Below are positions 1 through 12,216 of a stretch of DNA of 64,000 nt, piece after piece. Numbering within the stretch: position 1 is the stretch's first letter; every line of letters begins with the position of its first letter. The notes beneath the pieces were generated by a model. That model did no database searches and was not told where the DNA came from. It saw nothing but the letters and a program-made list of their open reading frames with translations. The stretch lies in NCBI RefSeq assembly GCF_036785885.1, contig NC_092320.1, positions 12,649,557 to 12,713,556 of the forward strand, in the 5' to 3' direction. The stretch is from Coffea arabica. Taxonomy: Eukaryota > Streptophyta > Magnoliopsida > Gentianales > Rubiaceae. The translations under genes were made by a program, and so were the position numbers.

Positions 1-138
1 AGCAAAAGTGTGGACATTATTATATTGGAGATGGAAATCATTACTTAGTAGGGACGAAAAGAAAGAACATGATAAAATTTAGAAAAATGTTTGTTAACAC
101 CAATAATACTATTAGAAATTAGACATCAAGAAGTCTAC

Positions 139-1529
139 CTGGATGGAAATTGTTGGTGGCATTTGCAATTTCTTCATAGGGAAAACACTTAAACGTAGGT
201 TGCTGCTTATTTTTGTTGAAGAAAGTATCATTTCTTTTTCTTGCACTTGAATCAAATGGTGAACGAAAGAAGGATGATATTATCTTCAATGGAGACATAG
301 GCCTTTTGGTTTCTGATTGCCTTTTAGACTCACTAGCAACATATGGAGACTTTCTAATGCTTGATTCGTCAATGCTAGAACCATCCTCCATCGTGCCCTG
401 TGATTCACGTTCACAGGCATCCAGCACAGTCCTGGGTGAACGTTTTTCTGTCTTTGCTTTTGAGCCAGCGCGCTCTTCATCTGATGAAACTGATTTACTT
501 GTTTGACTATCTTTTTCTGACCACCTTGCGCTGGACTGATGAACATCTGCTATTACTTGAGTATTAGAAAATGTTCAATGAAAGAGAGAAGGGAGGGATT
601 TTGGGGGGGGGGGGGGGACCAGAATTTTTTGAATTTTCAAGAAAACTGCACCTCCAACTTGTATAGAGTTTGAATGAAAATTTGGTGGTAGGCATCTGTA
701 TTTCCCAACCAGTACTAATGAACAGCCTTCAGGGACATGGTCGCAACAATACTTTCTAATTCTGCGTGATGGTCTGATTGCAGAAGGAAAATTTTATGTT
801 AATTTGAGTCAATCTCATTAAAAATGTCATAGATAATAAGGAGGTTTCTTACTTGTTGGACTGGTTGATTTTGCCACCAATGAGAAGAAAGTCTGCAGAT
901 ATGCTTTTCGCTTCCTTGGCAAGTCCTCTTCCAACTTTCGAGCTAAAACCAACTCTAGCCTCCAAATCCACCTTCAATTAAAAACATATAGAAGCCATTT
1001 TGTTTTAATTGCAAAAGCATCAGGAGACAATTTGGGCATGTATACATTCTAATCGAAGCTGTGGTACCTGTTTTGATTGGCAGGCCTTTGCAAACTCACC
1101 CATTACAGATATTACAAAATTTTTTGTATGACGAATTTTCTTCTGATATTTGGTAATTGATTGCCACTTCTTGTTATCTTGTTTCTTTTGGTCGAATGGT
1201 TTCTTGTTCTCTTCTGCCACTGTTTTATGGAACAGAAATGTGAGCCATAAATGTACATATCCTATAAAAACATACATTAGACATGACACTAAGTTGCACC
1301 GATGGTATGAAGCTAAAACTGCTTAGTCTTGAATTGGACTGACGCACATTTGAGCCACTATAGAATTTCTGAAAACAGTTGAACAAGCAGTGTACTAACC
1401 AAGAACATGCAAAGCAACGACGGTGTCATTCGGCTGAGCCAAAAATGTGATTGCCCAGTAGAGCAATTCTCTGCTTTCTTGAGCATCCAGTGATATTCCA
1501 ACAAGGATTTTGCGACTTGAAGGGATCAT
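139..1529 (-). CDS. USP-domain receptor-like cytoplasmic kinase, 5' part (partial)
   Basis: Five exons on the minus strand, read from the splice signals: 1529-1400, 1219-1068, 971-853, 773-652 and 546-139. They join in phase to about 310 codons. The first exon begins MIPSSRKILVGISLDAQESR, the start of a universal-stress-protein (UspA) fold, which runs through exons 1-4 (FLLIGGK, HVPEGCSLVLVGKYR). Exon 5 is a Ser/Lys/Glu-rich linker that ends in CFPYEEIANATNNFHP, the usual entry to the kinase domain of class VI receptor-like cytoplasmic kinases. Everything from the glycine loop onward lies beyond the left edge, since bases 1-138 look intronic. Known USP-kinase proteins of this class are soluble and some bind small GTPases; that role is family knowledge only. 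The exon 4 donor was set at GGAG|GTGCAG because only that choice keeps the frame. A 16-G run lies in intron 4. Confidence 0.8.
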
Positions 1530-1628
1530 TTCAATTTATGAGTTGACTGAAGATCTGGGATTTTTGTCTATTGTCCGTTTTGCCTTGTATAACGGGTGTC
1601 TTGTCACAATGAAATAGCACATGCATGG

Positions 1629-1641
1629 AATTTATATATAT
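1629..1641 (-). promoter_or_regulatory. TATA-like box upstream of the USP-kinase gene
   Basis: An AT-rich stretch that reads CATATATATAAAT on the minus strand lies about 100 bp upstream of the start codon at 1529. The position fits a plant TATA box with a leader of about 70 nt. Simple TA repeats can imitate this motif. Confidence 0.35.
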
Positions 1642-2411
1642 GTATATATGTATTGGACATAAGCTATGATCGTGCTATTGGTTAAGTGAGACCACCTTAG
1701 CCATCAAAAGATTCTTGGTTAAGAAGCATAATGTGGCTTTAATCTACTATGTGAAGTTAAGATTGAAGAAGTGGTCACATATTATTGTTTCTGTCTCGTC
1801 CCCCAAGAAGTAGAGTAGTACACTTTTTGAACGATGACAATTAGTGTTTCTGGTTGGGTGCTTTGGGGGATAAGCAAAGGTGGTGACATCTATGTGATTT
1901 GCCTTGTTACATAAGCCAAGAGAAGCCTCCCTTCTCATTTTGCTGCCACTATTTTTCTGCTAAGTTTGGTGCCTGGGGTTGTATGCCAAGCAAAGAGGGT
2001 TCCCTTTTCATCATGACAACAAATAAGAGATTTTTTTTTTTTTTTGGGAGTGCATAGTGCCAAGAGAGGCAAAGTACTACAAAATTTGCGAGGACCCTTG
2101 AGACCTCTCATGTGTGTCTGTTAAAGAGTTATAATTTCTTGACCACTTCGCCAAATGACAATACTCAAGTTTGGAGCATAATCCGCACTGGAGGCTAAAT
2201 CATTAATCAGGTTGGATAACATGAAATTAGTTCCAAATCCAAATATAATATCATAATACCATAAGAATGAAAGAAAAAATGGCAAAAGATTGAGACAGGG
2301 ATTGTTTTCTTTTGGAAATCTATGCCGAATATCATTCAGCTAATCTAAGGCAGCTCAAAATTGGCAGCAATGAACTGAAACATGCAACTATTGCAGCAAT
2401 TGTTTTACTTC
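1642..2411. other. Intergenic, nothing recognised
   Basis: I see no gene-like coding here. A T run near 2031-2045 is the only notable low-complexity tract. It probably holds the upstream region of the USP-kinase gene. Confidence 0.5.
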
Positions 2412-2430
2412 AAAGCATTAGCTTTTAATA
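2412..2430 (+). repeat. SINE target-site duplication, left copy
   Basis: Nineteen bases identical to 2583-2601. The two copies bracket the SINE and its A tail. Confidence 0.9.
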
Positions 2431-2582
2431 GCCCTCAGGGGCTTGGTCTGGTGGTTGAGGTTGCTGAAGATGGAGCTCAGGTCCCTGGTTCGAACCTTGC
2501 TGCCAGCAAGTTGCTGAGGGTGGTGAATAGTCTGCGGGGTCCACTCCCTGCGGGACACACCTTAAAAAAAAAAAAAAAAAAA
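2431..2582 (+). mobile_element. tRNA-derived SINE with 19-bp target duplication
   Basis: The body has an A-box-like TGGTCTGGTGG at 2444-2454 and a near-consensus B box GGTTCGAACC at 2487-2496, about 33 nt apart as in tRNA-derived Pol III promoters. It ends in a run of about 22 A (2564-2585). The element is flanked by a perfect direct repeat, AAAGCATTAGCTTTTAATA, at 2412-2430 and 2583-2601, which is the target duplication left by LINE-type integration. The perfect duplication and long A tail suggest a fairly recent insertion. Any long reading frame through it is chance. Confidence 0.9.
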
Positions 2583-2601
2583 AAAGCATTAGCTTTTAAT
2601 A
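2583..2601 (+). repeat. SINE target-site duplication, right copy
   Basis: Identical to 2412-2430. It begins inside the end of the A tail, so the exact boundary is uncertain by a few A residues. Confidence 0.9.
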
Positions 2602-4780
2602 AGTGGGAACCTTTACTGTACTTCAAAATGACATTAAAAACAACCGGGATATCATTCTCATCAACAAACTTGCATTGCGGATTACCGCTTTTTTTTTTTT
2701 TGGTAGATCAATCATCAATGACGCCATTTCCAATATACCCAACTTCGTTTTTGCGATGATGGATCTGTACTTTGTGAGACTTATTGGTAGTCTGAATTTA
2801 ATTTGTAAACTAAAGTTGACAATAAAATGTTGCAAGAGAAACTGAATAATGGGCGACAGACAAAATCATATTATTGTTTCCAGTCTCGGATATTTTTTGT
2901 ATCACACATGAATAGGAAAATTGAATTCATCATGTACCTATTTTTTTTTTTTTTTTTGAGGTTCGTTTCAGTGATTAATCAAACTCTTAAGCATGATCAT
3001 TCGTATTGGAAGGTAGGTATGAATTCATTATTGGGAAACATGCATTCTTTTTTAGAATTAAGGAAGACTTTAAACCTTAAATTCGATTTAATTAGCCACA
3101 GACTGAGATAGATAAAGTTGGATAGCGATGGTTTTTAGGGCTGTCCTATGCGGCTCCGTCGTTGGCCTAAAGAAAATTGATACGCTGTCCGGATAGAGAG
3201 CAGAGAATGAACGAAAGAAGCAGCCGGCCTTTTAGAACAACTCGCGTCTTACACTAAGCTGGAGCGCATGTTGAACCGGAGACCACAGTTAATTAATACA
3301 CAAAAAAAAAAAAACAAAATACAACCTTCTCCTCAAAGATAAAAGATAAATTAACGGATAAAAGTTAAAAGGCAAATGAATAAAATTATAAAAATGCTAT
3401 AAAACCAATAATAAATCATTTTTATTGTTTCAAAAAATTTGAATTAGCATACAAAAATATACTAAGTAAGTTGTATTAATCTATGTGATTTTTTTGCTTA
3501 ATTATTGAAACCTCTGTCCGCACTTTAAACTAAAGCAATGAGAAGATTAGAAGACATTTCTTTTTTCTTTGTTCCTTGCTTTTTCGCTAGATGCTTGCCT
3601 AATGGAGAAGTAATTTTTTTTATTACCGGAAACGATAGATTAATTTATTTCTATTAATAGAGAAAATACAATTTATGAGCAAGGGCTCAAGTTTTGGTTT
3701 ACAAAGGTGTACTAAGACACCGAGGATCAACGAACTCCTCGTCAAAATAGATGTGCATTGTTTACTTACTCAGTTGATAACTGAGTGTATTAGTAGTAGC
3801 ATTACTAGGCTGGCAAACAAATGAGCATGTCCTAATGGAGAAGTATTTGATCGATTGTAACCTATGTTAATTGGAGAAGTTTTTAGACTAAAGTCAATAA
3901 GATCCTTAATTTTCTCCTAAAAGCTAGATGATCGAGTTTGAATTACTTAAATCTCCCTTCATTCATTAAGTATAGGTAAATTAATTCTCATTTTGTTAGT
4001 GTTATATAAAGAATTGGTCACTTAAATCTCTTTTCATCAATTTCAAGAGATGCAACAATTAAAAATTATTTAAAATCTTCATGATCACAGTAGTAATTTT
4101 AAGAACATCGCTTCGCCCTGCGACTAGTTTAAACATTAACCATGTCGGACGCATTTCCTTTCAACTTGATTTGATGTGCGATGTAATAAAATTATAATTT
4201 CGTAGATGTAATAAAAAGAATTTTTGACTTTGTTCCTTTTTCCGATTCAAAGTGGCACGTTGGAGTCATTCTTTGGCGGCCTGTTTGCTTATAATATATA
4301 TGAGATGGACTTTAAGAACTTTTTGCGTGTCCTGTGTAATATTTAATTCGCAAATCAATCTTAGAAAGGCGGTTTGTAACTGTTACCAGTTAGTGAGATG
4401 GATTGGTTTCTGATGGGCGCTGCTTGGCTCGAAATAACAATTGGCTAGCAGCCGATTCCTTGATTATACTGCTTAGTGGGAAAATCACTCATTCTGAGTG
4501 TACAGATTAAGAAAAAATTAAGTTATTCAATAGAAGTTATTAGATTTTTTTTGTCCAAAAAAAAAAAAAGAAGTCGTGATTTCTTTTTCTTTTTTAGCAA
4601 ACAAACAAAAAAAAGTTATTGGAAGTGAAAGTTATTAGAAGTTGCTAGACTTAAATAGTGTAATTTTTAGTAATTCTTTGCTTTTAAGAGAGTAAAATTG
4701 AAAAAATAAAAGACGACATAAAATTTTAACATCAAGTCCTCTTATCATGCTTTATATATAGAAAAATTTTCTGCTTATTA
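2602..4780. other. Intergenic, no gene recognised
   Basis: AT-rich non-coding sequence with short homopolymer tracts (T15-16 near 2941, A12 near 3301). No coding region with support from domain content or splice structure was found on either strand. Confidence 0.5.
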
Positions 4781-4788
4781 CTCTGAAT

Positions 4789-6113
4789 TAGGGGTGAGCA
4801 CCGAATTCAAATTCAATTTGGGTACATACCGAATTCAAATTCAATTTGGTTATTTAAAATTGGGTATTTGGTACAAATTCGGTACATACTGAATTCACCA
4901 AATTCTAATATGGTATGAAATAGGTAATGAGATTATGAATTTGGTAATAACCAATTTCGCATTCAAATTCGGTAAAATGAAATAGGGTACCGCATTACCG
5001 CATTCGAATACAAAATTAGTTTAGAAAATTATATAATACATAGATAAATGCTATTTAGTATTAGTATTTACTACTAATATATTATTATATTATATATGTA
5101 AATGCTATCAATAATTGTTAGTATATGGTATTATCATGTACTTATAATAATAATAATAATATATAATAATGTACAATATATTATTTTAGTATTTGTTAAT
5201 TGTTATATGACTATAATAATATAAATATATAGTAATACATAACAATATAACATAACTATAATACTTATTATTTTATACATAAGTAACATGACTAGAATTA
5301 GATAATAATTAATACATATATGTATAATACTAAATATTAAACAATAAACATAATTAGTAATTAGAATTTAGATATTGGTAATTTGATACATCATTTATGT
5401 TTGAATTATTGAATATTTGAATGTGTAACCTGTAACTTGCAAGTATTAGTATGCTCTAAATTTACATTACATATTTAACATAAAAATTCATATTCTCTAT
5501 TCACTAATCTTAAAGTTTTAAGTATAGACAAGACAACTAAGTAGTGTAAGTGAATGCATATGAGTTGCAAATTAATGTATTGACTTTCACAATAACATAT
5601 GTAAGTAAATAAGTTTTATTTTGATTTGAAATAAATTATAAGTTGTAACTAATATAACTTATCACTAATCATTGTAATTTGTAAGTTTGTAACTAATATT
5701 ACTTATTATTAATCATGTAAATTATAAATTCATAAATTATCACTAATCATTGTACAGTATAAGGTTTATTCTAATTTAAATTAATCCCCTTTTATGTGTT
5801 CCTTAAATCATAGACTAAGGATTCTAAGTGTAAGTGATCAAATAAATGTCAATTAAATTAAACCACAAAATGATTAGAACATAAGTAATGTGTTAAATTA
5901 TGAATAAATTTGGGGATCAAATCAGTAATAATTTTTAAAAAATCAGTTTTTTTTTTTATAAATGAATTTGGTTAACCGAATTCATTACCATTTCCGAATT
6001 CAAAATCTGTTGCGAAATGAATTCGGTTATAACCTATTCGAAATTGAAAGCGATTTAGATTTCTATAAATCAAATAACCGAATTACCGAATTTGTACCGT
6101 TTGCTCACTCCTA
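4789..6113. mobile_element. Non-autonomous hAT-like DNA transposon
   Basis: A 1325-bp AT-rich element whose ends are 12-bp inverted repeats, TAGGGGTGAGCA (4789-4800) and TGCTCACTCCTA (6102-6113), with one mismatch. It is bracketed by an 8-bp near-duplication, CTCTGAAT (4781-4788) and CTTTGAAT (6114-6121), the target length typical of hAT elements. Just inside both ends are repeated CCGAATTC/GAATTCGG-type motifs in opposite orientation, as subterminal repeats. No transposase frame is present, so it would depend on an enzyme encoded elsewhere. Confidence 0.85.
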
Positions 6114-6121
6114 CTTTGAAT

Positions 6122-6690
6122 TGGCATAAAACATAACTTGATGTAGTCGAAGTCGTACATGCGCTAGTTATGTGCTCTAATATTTTGATGCAACCATAAT
6201 TTTAGTATGGGTAATGATAAGCAGACAATGTTTCCACTTTTATTCTTTGATTTTATACCATACATGCTTGTTGTTTGGTCTGAAAAAACATTCGAACCAT
6301 GGTCTAATACAGCCCTTTAAATCAATCAAAGATTCTAAACTGATTACATTACTTAAATCTCCCATTCTTAGCCCCTCTCCTCCACCCCCCACCCCCCTCA
6401 AAAAACGAAAAAAAGAAAAAAGAAAATTGACATGGCAATACGTTTGCACTAGAATTATTATTATTATTATTAATTATTAAGAGTACGTATTATATGACCA
6501 AAGAGGATCACAAACTACATTATCATACACTAGAAAATAAAAGATTATTGCAAATTTTATGTAACAAACACATGTGTAACTCACGAAATAAAAAGAAAAT
6601 CAAACAAACAATTTTCCCAGTATCCTTGATTAAGCACGTAATTTAAACAATTACGTAGAAAAAATTGTGCCATGTTTGTCCATCTTTTGA
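6122..6690. other. Intergenic / 3' flank of PTI1-like kinase
   Basis: No gene recognised. It contains a C-rich patch near 6371-6400 and an ATT/TTA repeat near 6456-6475. It should include the 3' UTR of the minus-strand kinase gene that ends at 6691. Confidence 0.5.
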
Positions 6691-8534
6691 TTACCTTCGC
6701 CTATAGGGATCCCGCATCTTCTGCATGCTCAGGGCATCAAAGACACCATAGGCACTACTTTCATCGACAGTTTTATCCTTCTCATCGTCAGTGTTTTGAT
6801 CAACATCCAACAAATCATCCCCATACTTGACACTTTTGAGCCTCATTTGCTTCATTGAAGCTTTGGGGTCAGTTCCTCTTAGCAAATTCACCACTTCCTT
6901 CATAGTAGGCCTCTTGTCAGCCTCCCCTTGAACACACAATGCAGCAACATTAATAGCTTGCTTTAGCTGATTTTCATCGAAATTTTCTCGGAGTTTTGGA
7001 TCCACAAGATCCTTGAACTTGCTTTTGGCAATTAAGGGCTCAGCCCATTCTGTTATGGTTCTTTTAATTCCACCAGGCAGCTTCTCAATTGGTTTCCTTC
7101 CTGTGATAAGCTCCAGTAGAAGAATTCCAAAACTGTACACATCACAGCTTTCTGACACCTTCCCCCACATAGCGTATTCTGGTGCTAAGTATCCCAAGGT
7201 GCCCTTAACGCGGGTTGTCATGTGGCTAACTCCTTCTGGGATTAGCTTGGCGAAGCCAAAGTCGGCCACCAGGGGCTCAAAGTTTGAGTCTAGTAGCACA
7301 TTGCTGGCCTTTATGTCTCGGTGAATTATGTGTGGAGTCACCTCATGATGCAAGTACCTATTGAAAAATTATGAATAAAAGTATTGGGTAAATGCATTAG
7401 AACAATTCGAAGAATGAAGAACCTATATCGGATTAATCGAGGAGAAGGTGTTGATTGCCTTAAAAAAATAGCAAACACAAGAGGACTAACTCAAAACCAG
7501 ACCATAAATTAATGTAACACCTCGAATAACTTGTGAATGTAAACAACGGCTCAAAATAGTTAAGCTAAGTCATTATTAGCTCTTCACCCAATATATTACC
7601 TATAAATCAATACTAGTTTACTTCTTCGACGCGAGAGAAGTGTGGCTTGACAATAAAATTTCGTAGGGTTATTGAACAGGAATGTAGATTTTGGAACTTA
7701 CAGCAATCCTTCAGCGGAGCCAAGTGCAATTCTCATCCTCCTTTTCCAATCAAGTTGAACTTCAGCAGCAAATTGGCCATGGAGATGAGACAGCAAACTC
7801 AGATTTGGCATGTAATCATAGACAATAAGCCTTTGTTCGCTCCCGGCACAATAACCTCTAAGTCCCAACAGATTCTTGTGTCGTACCCTTCCAAGGACTT
7901 CAACTTCCACCGCGAACTCCATCTCGGCCTTTGAATTCATGGATTTCAATTTCTTTACCGCTATCTGCATTTATGACCCAAAAGAGTAATGTTTATACTT
8001 CAATTGGAATTCTGGACAAAAACTATTAACCATCGATGTAAACTGATCTGAAAAGTAACAAATATAAATATTTTAGAAAAAGAAAGAAAATGTGTAAGGA
8101 GAAGTCTATTCTTAGTTTGTTATTCTAATCAAATTGTGACTTGCCTAAATAAAACAGATCAAGATTTTGAGAATATGTAAAAAGTAGTAATAGGGATTAA
8201 TATGATTGATTTACCTGAAGGCCATCAGAGGTTTTACCCCAGTATACACTGCCGAATCCGCCTTCTCCAAGTTTGTTGTCTTCACTGAAGCCATGGGTTG
8301 CTGCATGCAATTCTTTGTACGTAAATATTCTCCATGAAGTACTGCTGCCTCCATTGGATGACAACCTACAATGTGTTCCAATTCCAATCAGTCTTCAAGA
8401 ATTACATGGATTCATTTTGCAAAAATCAACAAATTGCAGGAGAAGAAAACTAATTTCCTTCCTAATACATCTTGCACCTACCCATCAACTTGTTCAACTT
8501 TTTCTGTGCCACAGCAACTGAGGGATGAACCCAT
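6691..8534 (-). CDS. PTI1-like receptor-like cytoplasmic kinase (At3g15890-like)
   Basis: Four exons, 8534-8482, 8365-8215, 7964-7702 and 7357-6691, join in phase to 377 residues. The N terminus MGSSLSCCGTEKVEQ has Gly2 and a CC pair, a myristoylation/palmitoylation pattern that predicts plasma-membrane attachment without a membrane span. Kinase landmarks are all present: glycine loop GEGGFGSVYWG (51-61), Lys72 in IAVKKL, alpha-C Glu near 88, HRD 168-170, DFG 188-190 and GTLGYLAPEY. The R before D in HRD marks an RD kinase. The tail after the kinase domain is acidic and ends DPYRRR. Closest recalled family is the Arabidopsis PTI1-like kinase At3g15890 group. Likely a Ser/Thr kinase downstream of cell-surface receptors; its partners are unknown. 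No damage is seen. Confidence 0.9.
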
Positions 8535-8761
8535 AGTTTCTCGCTATGGGACCTCAAATCTCAAGCCAGGACGGACTAAGTTAAATTGAGTTTGTGGAAA
8601 GACGTCCGGCTTTTATGCCTAACAACTGCCAACTTAGTAATTCATGCAAGACACTGCCGTCCTTTGCCGGCTCCATCCAACTAAGGTCGAACACTCATTT
8701 CTAGGATGCGACTTAGCAGTTATCATCAACAGCCCCCCGGCCGCCCACCCCTCCCCGCCCC

Positions 8762-8832
<71 letters not shown>

Positions 8833-10092
8833 TGTGTGACATAGCTTCAAGTGAAAGTGAGATTGAATTTTTTTTTTTCTGAGATACACTATAGCTAATA
8901 GTTCAAACGAAACTGGATACAACTTGGGCTTGACTTGATTACATTGATTATTCAGTTAATGATTAATTAGACACTTCAAATCAAAGTGTGAAAGCAAGCT
9001 TAGCCACCACAGGTTGATGTCATGACAGGCCTTAACATAATTTAAGAATGCTGAATTCTATTTATAGGAAAGGAGCGATTTAGTCTTTCGAATTTTTTCA
9101 TTTCTTAGTCTTTCTTTCGTTCTGCATCACAATTTTTTTTTTTTAAAATTTTTTTAGAGTTAACCACACTCTGCCCACCTGAACATATACCGCAATTGTA
9201 ATTCGTCGCCTGAACCTAGAGAAAAGGCAGCTTAAAAGATTCCCTCACCATAATAAAATATAAATCGATGATGTGAATTTTTTTTTTTACACAAAAATGC
9301 ACTTTAGATGATTTCGCCAAATTACTATTATCTTATTTATATGTAATAGTTTACATATTCTTTAATATTATCATGACATGAATGTTATCCGAAATATGTT
9401 AATACAAGAAGACGGGCAGAAAATACATTGACAAAGTAAATCGTGTCCTTTTTTTTTTTTTTTTGCAGTTAGTTTTTGATAAATTAAACAAATATTAGAT
9501 AATTTTATTGATACTGTGTTGCTCTTGAATAAAACATTTTCCTCTTTGGCTTCTAGTTAAACGGATTGAAAAACGATCACGTGTCAGAAAAAATGGGAGA
9601 AGGACGGATCAACATAGAAAAAGTCAATATTGAAGAGCAACAGCTACTAGATTTAACCTCCAGATAATCAAAGTGGTTGCCATATGTCTGTTCTTTAGGT
9701 CATGACTGATCGAGCTTCTTATATGAGTTCGATTCTAGTTTGGTCCAAGACTGTGATCTAAAATTTCTGTGTTTGATTCTGAAATAGGTTAAAAGGTGCC
9801 AAAATTGCATTCGACTTGTCGATTTTTGACCTATTCTCATTTCACAATTAAAAAAAAAAAAAGGGAAAAACATTCAATTTGTTACCACATAATTGAAAAG
9901 GAGAACAAAACAACACGAACTTATTGGTGGACTGTGGTAAAGAGTGAGGTTTAGAGTGCTAGCCCTCTAAATTCTACGTGATTTACGATGTTCAAGAAAA
10001 TTCTTTGTTTAATTAGGAATCTTACCTTTCATCAACTCAATTAGCTAGTCACTTTCTTACCTGCATGTTAAATTAAAATTGATCTAGTTATA
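8535..10092. other. Intergenic with A/TA microsatellite
   Basis: Upstream region of the PTI1-like kinase. A compound A(n)(TA)n microsatellite lies at 8762-8828. The rest is AT-rich with T or A runs (9451-9464, 9849-9860) and no supported coding sequence. Confidence 0.5.
8762..8828. repeat. Compound microsatellite A(n)-(TA)n
   Basis: A run of about 32 A is followed directly by about 17 TA units. Likely polymorphic in length and prone to assembly error. Confidence 0.9.
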
Positions 10093-10097
10093 GAGAA

Positions 10098-10631
10098 TGT
10101 GATGATATCAAGCCAAACTGAGGGAAACTAGGAGAGAAACTAGCAACAGGAAAAGTAGACGAACTTCCAAAGGAATTAAACAAACTGGAAATGATCAATT
10201 AGAAATGATCAACTCAATGAGCGATGTTGATATAAGTAGATGAAGTTACAGAAAATGGCGAGAATAGGGGAAGAAGATGAGTAAGAGCGAAGGAATCTTG
10301 AGAAAGAGCAGACGAATTGGGAATGTTTCCAAATCTGTTTGATTACAATCAATATTCCCTCGATATTACAATAGCAAAATCTCTCTATATAGAGCTGCTA
10401 AGTTGCCAACTGACTTTTAAAACTTACAATTAAACTTGGACACGTGGCCATGCAGTTAAAAGTTGTTGCAGGACCACTACTATCCTCTTCATGTTGTTGA
10501 GCTGATTTCCAGGAAAAGCGTGCTTCTCGAACCGTGCTTCTTGTTTCCCTCTCTTCCAATATCACGTCTTCTTCTCCGCAGCTTCACGCTTTCAGCTCCT
10601 TGTGTCCCAAATGCTAGTTAGCTTCATGACA
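10098..10631 (-). repeat. 3' LTR of the Ty3/gypsy element (complete, 534 bp)
   Basis: Bounded by the left GAGAA duplication and, on the right, by the polypurine tract. It holds a TATA-like TCTATATAGAG near 10383-10394. Its right 167 bp match the truncated LTR at 12933-13114. Confidence 0.85.
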
Positions 10632-11487
10632 ATAGCTTCCCCTTTCAATAAATCTTGTCCTCAGGATTGTAATCCAGGAAACTTTCGCTCAATATCTTCT
10701 ACATCTTCCTAGGTAGCCTCAGCAGGTGAAGTACCCCACTATTGCACCAGCCACTGTACTGATGCTGTATTCTTTCTCTTAACAATCCTCCTATTCAAAA
10801 TGGTTACAGGCTCTACCCTTAAATGTCCCCTTTCATCTGCATTAGGTAGCTGTAATACAGGTACAACATTCTGTCCCACCTTCTTTTCAACAAGGATACA
10901 TGAAAAACTAGGTGTATCTTAGACTCCGCTAGTAGTTGTAGCTTATAGGCCACTTTTCCCACCTTCTAAACTATCTGATAGGGTCTATAGTACTTTGCTA
11001 ATAGCTTGGAGTGCTTCCTCACTTCCACTGGTATCTGTCTATAAGGCTGCAGTCTTAAATAAACACAATCCCCGACACTGAACTCCCTTTTAGACCTCCT
11101 CTGATCAACATACATCTTCATTATATTCGGAGCCTCTTGCAAATTGCTCTTGAGCAATTCATCCATCTTCATTATCTTGGACTCCGCTGGTAGTTGTAGC
11201 TTATAGGCCACATTTCCCACCCTCTAAACTATCTAATAGGGTCTATAGTACTTTGCTAATAGCTTGGAGTGCTTCCTCACTTCCACTGGTATCTGTCTAT
11301 AAGGCTGCAGTCTTAAATAAACACAATCCCCGACACTGAACTCCCTTTTAGACCTCCTCTGATCAACATACATCTTCATTATATTCGGAGCCTCTTGCAA
11401 ATTGCTCTTGAGCAATTCATCCATCCTTTGCCTGTCCTTCAAGTGGTTTTCTACTGTAGCTACTTTGGAATGGGAATAAGGCCCCAA
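10632..11487 (-). pseudogene. Integrase C-terminal and chromodomain-like remnant with tandem duplication
   Basis: Two near-identical blocks (11425-11172 and 11171-10914) each encode a segment with VGDCVYLRLQPYRQ and HSKLLAKYYRPY, the C-terminal domain of gypsy integrase. Beyond them a frame toward 10700 reads VQWLVQWGTSPAEAT, which resembles a chromodomain, with stop codons. The doubling of the block is not normal for the family. Confidence 0.75.
10914..11425. repeat. 258-bp tandem duplication inside the retrotransposon
   Basis: The units are offset by 258 bp (for example GACTCCGCT at 10922 and 11180, GGGTCTATAG at 10981 and 11239). They differ at only a few bases in the part compared. The unit is 86 codons, so each copy keeps the same frame. 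Unit edges are about 10914-11171 and 11172-11425. Confidence 0.9.
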
Positions 11488-11585
11488 GGCTAGCTAAGGT
11501 GAGGGGATCCCATACAATGCTTCAAAACGACTCATGTGAATAGTGTGTGATAGGCAGTGTTACACCACCACTCAGCTAATGACAA

Positions 11586-12210
11586 CTAGACATTCCATCT
11601 CTTAGGTTCTAAATATGTCATACATCTTAAATACCTTTCTAACACCTGATTCATCCTCTCAGTTTGTCCATCAGTCTGAGAGTGATATGCGGTGCTTAGG
11701 TTTAGTTCTGTCTCCAATAATGTAAACAATTCTGTCCAGAACTGGCTGGTGAATATCCTATCTCTGTCAAACAGCATACTCAGAGGCATCCTATGTAGTT
11801 TGCAGACTTGGTCTAGAAAAATCCTAGCCACTACAAGAGCATCAAATGGATGAGTCAAGCTGATAAAATGTGCATATTGGGTGAATCTGTCTATTACCAC
11901 CATGATGGTATCTTTTCTTTCTGAGCTAGGCAGTCTTTCAATGAACTCCATCGTCACATGGCTTCAGGAGTATTGGGGAATAGAGAGAGGTTGTAATAAA
12001 TCAGGGTAGGCTGTATGTTCATCTTTGCATTACTGCAAGTGTCACACTATAGTATGATAGCCTTGATCTCCTTGTACATTCCTGGCCAGTAAAACAGTTA
12101 TTTGGCCCTATGATAGCTGGCTTGGATCCCAGAGTGTTCTCTTAACTGTGAATCATGCATGGCAGTGATAATTTTCCTCTTCTCCATTTGTGCCAATAAC
12201 TATCCTTCAT
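11586..12210 (-). pseudogene. Ty3/gypsy integrase remnant
   Basis: A zinc-binding HHCC region (12200-11990: HDSQLREHSG and a CDTC motif) is interrupted by stops. It is followed by an open core-domain frame (11957-11586) with DRFTQYAHFISL, the D-rich strand and HSQTDGQTERMNQ, typical of retrotransposon integrase. Several internal stops show it is dead. Confidence 0.88.
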
Positions 12211-12216
12211 TTATAC

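Noticed and set aside
2487..2500. Functional tRNA gene at the GGTTCGAACC box
   Set aside because: No acceptor stem or cloverleaf; the box belongs to the SINE.
2382..2759. 125-codon open frame across 2.4-2.8 kb
   Set aside because: It runs through the SINE and its A tail (a Lys string), with no domain; a chance frame.
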